From NCBI GenBank assembly GCA_018398815.1, contig CM031615.1:56489311-56553310 (forward strand): a DNA stretch of 64,000 nt. The letters run 5' to 3'. Positions 60,056 to 64,000 of this stretch are shown here, in pieces (within the stretch, counting starts at the first letter, position 1; each line of letters starts with the position of its first letter). The notes below the pieces were generated by a model. It was not told where the DNA came from. It saw only the letters and a program-made list of their open reading frames with translations, and did not search any database. The position numbers were made by a program, and so were the translations under genes. Source of the stretch: Conus ventricosus. Taxonomy: Eukaryota; Mollusca; Gastropoda; Neogastropoda; Conidae.

Positions 60056-60080
60056 GGGCTATTAGCAACATTATCTCGCT
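60052..60080 (+). mobile_element. Short LINE 3'-end relic
   Basis: CTGGGCTATTAGCAACATTA followed by TCTCGCTCT matches the last bases of the LINE 3' end. Confidence 0.5.
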
Positions 60081-60202
60081 CTCACACAGGATATTCTCAT
60101 CCTTGCATACATCCTACACAGAGAATGTGTTGCCCGGTAAGCCAGCGGTGTTTGATGGGTTTTGCACTGGCATAGGAATGTTGTGTGTGTGTGTGTGTAC
60201 AG

Positions 60203-60294
60203 AGCTTAGTGGGGGACCAGGGTTCAGCCATTGACCAAGACATCGGACCCCCATCAGTGGAGACTCCAACAACAACTACAAGACCATCAAGGCT
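60203..60294 (+). CDS. ITPR: ITPR exon: SLVGDQGSAIDQDIGPP...GDSNNNYKTIKA
   Basis: Reads SLVGDQGSAIDQDIGPP, then after restoring one C near 60250 ISGDSNNNYKTIKA. The end matches the vertebrate SSYNYRVVKE stretch before ILIRLSKLC. Phase 0 to 0 after correction. Acceptor GTGTACAG, donor GTGAGT. An alternative start at 60228 is possible but puts the phase out. It is the last ITPR exon I can find. Confidence 0.8.
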
Positions 60295-60299
60295 GTGAG

Positions 60300-60479
60300 T
60301 CTCGCACACACACTCACACACATGCACACCACGCACCACGCACGCATGCATTCACACACACAGCAGGCATGCACAAACATGCATGCATACATGTACATTT
60401 GCACGCATGCGTACATGCACACACACACACACACACACACACACACCACACACACACAACCACAACACACCACACCATC

Positions 60480-60556
<77 letters not shown>

Positions 60557-60569
60557 ACCATCACGCACA

Positions 60570-60619
<50 letters not shown>

Positions 60620-60778
60620 ATCCACACACACACACACACACACCCATCCACACACACCACACACACACACACACAACCACACACAACACACACACACACA
60701 CACACACACTGACATACATAACACACACACACACACACACACAACACACACCTACAACATCACACCTACACACACACA

Positions 60779-60831
<53 letters not shown>

Positions 60832-60835
60832 CACA
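60300..60835. repeat. Large CA-rich microsatellite block
   Basis: Over 500 bases of CA repeats with CCA and CCATCCA variants directly after the last exon's donor. Thr/His and Cys/Val frames here are artefacts of the repeat. Confidence 0.95.
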
Positions 60836-60894
60836 TGTGTGCACACATACATGGCACTGTGAATTCAGTTTCTACATTAATTTTCAAGTAGCAC

Positions 60895-61767
60895 TGGAAG
60901 TAAGGTCAAATTGAATTTCAGATCTGTTGCTTTGTGTGTAGTGGCAGTTTTTCATCATTACTTTGCATTACATTAAGTCCATGCCATACTCTGTTCATTC
61001 TGATACTAGTTCAAAAGTGCCTGCTTCTTATTTCTGATTTTCTAAAAACAGCAATTAGAGTTGGCTGCCATTGCATTGTTTGTGGTCTTAGGTGTTAGCC
61101 TCTTACAACAGAGGGAAAAAGTGAAAAAAATCAACATTTTCTTCCTCAACAAATGCACTGAAGCATACTCTGACAGTGATAAATGTGAAAGGTTTTTTGT
61201 CTCCCTCCACCTTTAATAGATGTAGGTCAGATATAAGCCTGCCCTGGAATTGATTTTCAGTGTACCTAAATCATATGTTCTCGCTGGTTTTTGGTTCCCT
61301 TGGACTGGTTCTGAGTGTTGTTGGGACCGGGCTGTTGTGTGACAGAGCACTTTAGTCGGTGTTGGTACTGGTTAGCAAAATTCCTTCTGTGACCACATAG
61401 AGAAAAGTGAGAGAGAGAGAGAGAGAGAGAGCCCAACCAACAGCGTAAATGGAATCAAGACTAAACACAAAAGGGGCCAGCTCCCTCACACTACTGTACA
61501 TCGCAAATGAACCACAAATACACAGCAGCACATCTGACAATAACAACAACAACCAGCGACGCAGTTCCAACTGCAAAAAAAAAAATGCAGTCACACAGAC
61601 GAGCTGTAATTGGTCTACGCCATCCTTCACAATGTAGACAGCTCAGAACCCTGGTCACATCGAGAGCAACACAGTTCACGAGGTCAGACATCTTGATGCA
61701 GCACGAAGCCACACAACTTCCAGCATGATGCTGAGACTTGAACTGTGTCAATACAAACTCTAACTGT
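60895..61767. other. ITPR intron, no gene recognised
   Basis: Mixed sequence with a GA run at ~61408-61432. I see no exon, RNA or known repeat. Confidence 0.4.
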
Positions 61768-62695
61768 CTCGGCCCAAATGATGAACAATGCCGCTGTCAA
61801 CACAAACTGTAACTGCTCGGCCCAAATGATGAACAATGCCGATGTCAACACAATCTCCCTAACTACGTCGGCCCAAATGATGAACAATGCCGATGTCAAC
61901 ACAAACTCCCTAACTACGTCGGCCCAAATGATGAACAATGCCGATGTCAACACAAACTCCCTAACTACGTTGGCGCAAATGATGAACAATGCCGATGTCA
62001 ACACAAACTCCCTAACTACCTCGGCGCAAATGATGAACAATGCCGATGTCAACACAAACGCCCTAACTACCTCGGCCCAAATGATGAACAATGCCGATGT
62101 CAACACAAACTCCCTAACTACCTCGGCCCAAATGATGAACAATGCCGATGTCAACACAAACTCCCTAACTACCTCGGCCCAAATGATGAACAATGCCGAT
62201 GTCAACACAAACTCCTAACTACCTCGGCCCAAATGATGAACAATGCTGATGTCAACACAAAAGTCGTAACTACCTCGGCCCAAATGATGAACAATGCCGA
62301 TGTCAACACAAACTCCCTAACTACGTCGGCCGCAAATGATGAACAATGCCGATGTCAACACAAACTCCCTAACTACCTCGGCACAAATGATGAACAATGC
62401 CGATGTCAACACAAACTCCCTAACTACCTCGGCCCAAATGATGAACAATGCCGATGTCAACACAAACTCCTAACTACCTCGGCCCAAATGATGAACAATG
62501 CCGATGTCAACACAAACTCCCTAACTACCTGGCCCAAATGATGAACAATGCCGATGTCAACACAAACTCCCTAACTACCTCGGCCCAAATGATGAACAAT
62601 GCTGATGTCAACACAAACTTCCTAACTACCTGACCCAAATGATGAACAATGCCAATGTCAACACAAAGTCTGTAACTACCCGGCCCAAATGATGA
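61768..62695 (+). repeat. 51-bp minisatellite, ~18 copies
   Basis: Unit CAAATGATGAACAATGCCGA, TGTCAACACAAACTCCCTAA, CTACCTCGGCC. As 51 is divisible by three, long frames stay open on both strands (for example a 17-residue - strand unit LTSALFIIWAEVVREFV). No start, splice or flanking coding context supports a gene. Confidence 0.95.
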
Positions 62696-62699
62696 ATAA

Positions 62700-64000
62700 T
62701 ACTGTTCGCACCTAACACAGTGGACATTAACGGCAAATAGAAATGAACACAATTACAAGAGTTGTTTACCCTTAGTCACAGCACCAGCCAGCTGGCCAGT
62801 TGCTGCCTCTGTTCAGAAATTCTCTTTTATGGGAGATGTGGGGAGGGAGCAGACCAGCAGTTTTCCTCCTCCTTATCACCCCCATACCAGTGCCGTTGCC
62901 TCTATCCAATCAGCAGTTGTTGGAGTCCTATAAATCTTATAATCCACATTACGTAACATCAAATACATTCACTGTTGATCAGGGTGACAGAGGTGAAAGG
63001 AATGAGGGGGTAGGAGGTGTGAGTATGACCATGATTTTTGGTTTTGTCCCATTTTGTGCTATTTGTCATTACATCCTTTCCTGAATTTAAGAAGGTTGGA
63101 AGTTTTCCGTGGTATGCTGTATTCATTACATCTTGCAACTGTTTTTTTTTTAAACATTGTTGTCCACTTCTGTCTGTCATTGGAAGACCTGGTATATAGA
63201 AAATGAAAGAGAAAGAGTGTGTGTGGTGTGTGTGTGTGTGTGTATGCGCGCATAGAACTTCTTGTTAATTTATTTTAGTGAGTCTCTTATCAAAGACAAA
63301 AAAAGAGGCTAGGGGGAGTCAGTATCTTTTTCTGCCTCATATCAAACCTTCCTATGACTCTGTGACAACCTGAGTAAGAAAAAAAAAATTGATGTGTCAA
63401 AGGCATGTGTTCTCACATAGGTTCCTGTCAAGGAGCCGTACAGCAGGTCTAACATCAAATCAAGTCGTAAGGTTTATAGCCCAGCTGCCTGTGGAGGCAC
63501 ATCAAGACTGGTGGCTAACATCACAGTTGATAGGGGACTATAGGATGGGATTGAGGTGGGAGAAAATACAAAGTGCAGTCGGAGGACGGGCCTTCAGGTG
63601 GGCCTTATGAAAGGGGTGGACAGATTCAAGGATAAACAAACGTTTGTAGGTGATTGATATGTATGGCAGAGTGCAGGTGGTTGCATTTTCAGAGTGGTTG
63701 CTAGCACTTTTGTGTAGGAGAGAGCACAGAACCAGTGCAGGAGCATGATGCTTAGACAGTTTTAAAGTTTGTTAAATCAGAGCGAGACAACAAATGTATG
63801 CACCCGTGAGAAGGCTCGAAACTGAAGCCTACCCAGTATGTATTCAGCGACACTACAGGTAAGGAAGCTCTATTCACCAAGTGTTAGGTAATTTCATGGT
63901 AAAAAAGCAGCTACTTTGTTGTTCTTCGAGCCTTACAGGGTGTGCACCCATGAGAGAGCTTGACACTGGAGTCTACCCAGTATGTACTCAGTAACAGTAC
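62700..64000. repeat. Intronic or downstream sequence with one repeated block
   Basis: No exon is found. Two ~57-base blocks (63797-63853 and 63942-63998) share CCTACCCAGTATGTA and similar flanks (TGCACCC.TGAGA), spaced 145 bases, so a tandem array may begin here and run past the window. A GT run lies at ~63220-63242. Confidence 0.5.

Noticed and set aside
60231..60914. Thr/His-rich and Cys/Val-rich frames
   Set aside because: Pure products of CA/GT microsatellites; the same applies at 2.3, 23.6-24.2, 30.9, 39.4, 42.5, 43.3, 49.5 and 58 kb.

Overview
This is a eukaryotic window, almost certainly animal. It is intron-rich, AT-leaning and loaded with CA/GT and GA microsatellites, minisatellites, LINE retrotransposons and a piggyBac-type element. 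The only host gene I can support is an inositol 1,4,5-trisphosphate receptor (ITPR, the ER calcium-release channel) on the + strand, from about 18.37 kb to beyond 60.29 kb. Twenty-one exons of its N-terminal third are visible. They start in the suppressor domain, run through the IP3-binding core, and stop early in the regulatory armadillo region; the start codon and the channel pore lie outside the window. Protein similarity and transposon content suggest an invertebrate, most likely a lophotrochozoan such as a marine gastropod mollusc. That assignment is inference.

Layout: 1-5500 is a suspect contig end. It holds a ~770-base poly-C tract, a dispersed repeat, and a 3.5-kb near-copy of 30.48-34.04 kb that carries a broken copy of one ITPR exon. 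A gap of exactly 1000 N follows (5501-6500). From ~7.0 to 16.8 kb lies a decayed I/Jockey-type LINE (+), split by an RTE-type LINE (-) at ~11.43-14.78 kb. A MADF-domain relic (-) sits at ~17.7-18.0 kb. From 18.37 kb onward the ITPR exons alternate with introns filled by tandem repeats, foldback elements with a hammerhead-ribozyme-like core, a TTAA-flanked piggyBac relic (38.4-40.5 kb) and short LINE 3'-end fragments.

The known IP3-contacting residues are all present: RTTGR in the MIR region, R..K..R in RERQKLIR, and YRK before the alpha-domain helices. At least seven coding exons contain single-base indels, several in homopolymers, with otherwise intact flanking protein. I read these as consensus errors of a lightly polished long-read assembly, not gene death.

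The most unusual signal is that several minisatellites are built across ITPR exon-intron junctions. Arrays or short tandem copies abut the splice acceptors of the exons at 21691, 35434, 43781 and 54992, and the donors of the exons ending at 37198 and 43007. Each unit carries a copy of the splice site and some adjoining exon sequence. In one case (48-bp unit, ~29 copies) the unit is a multiple of three and reads in frame with the exon.
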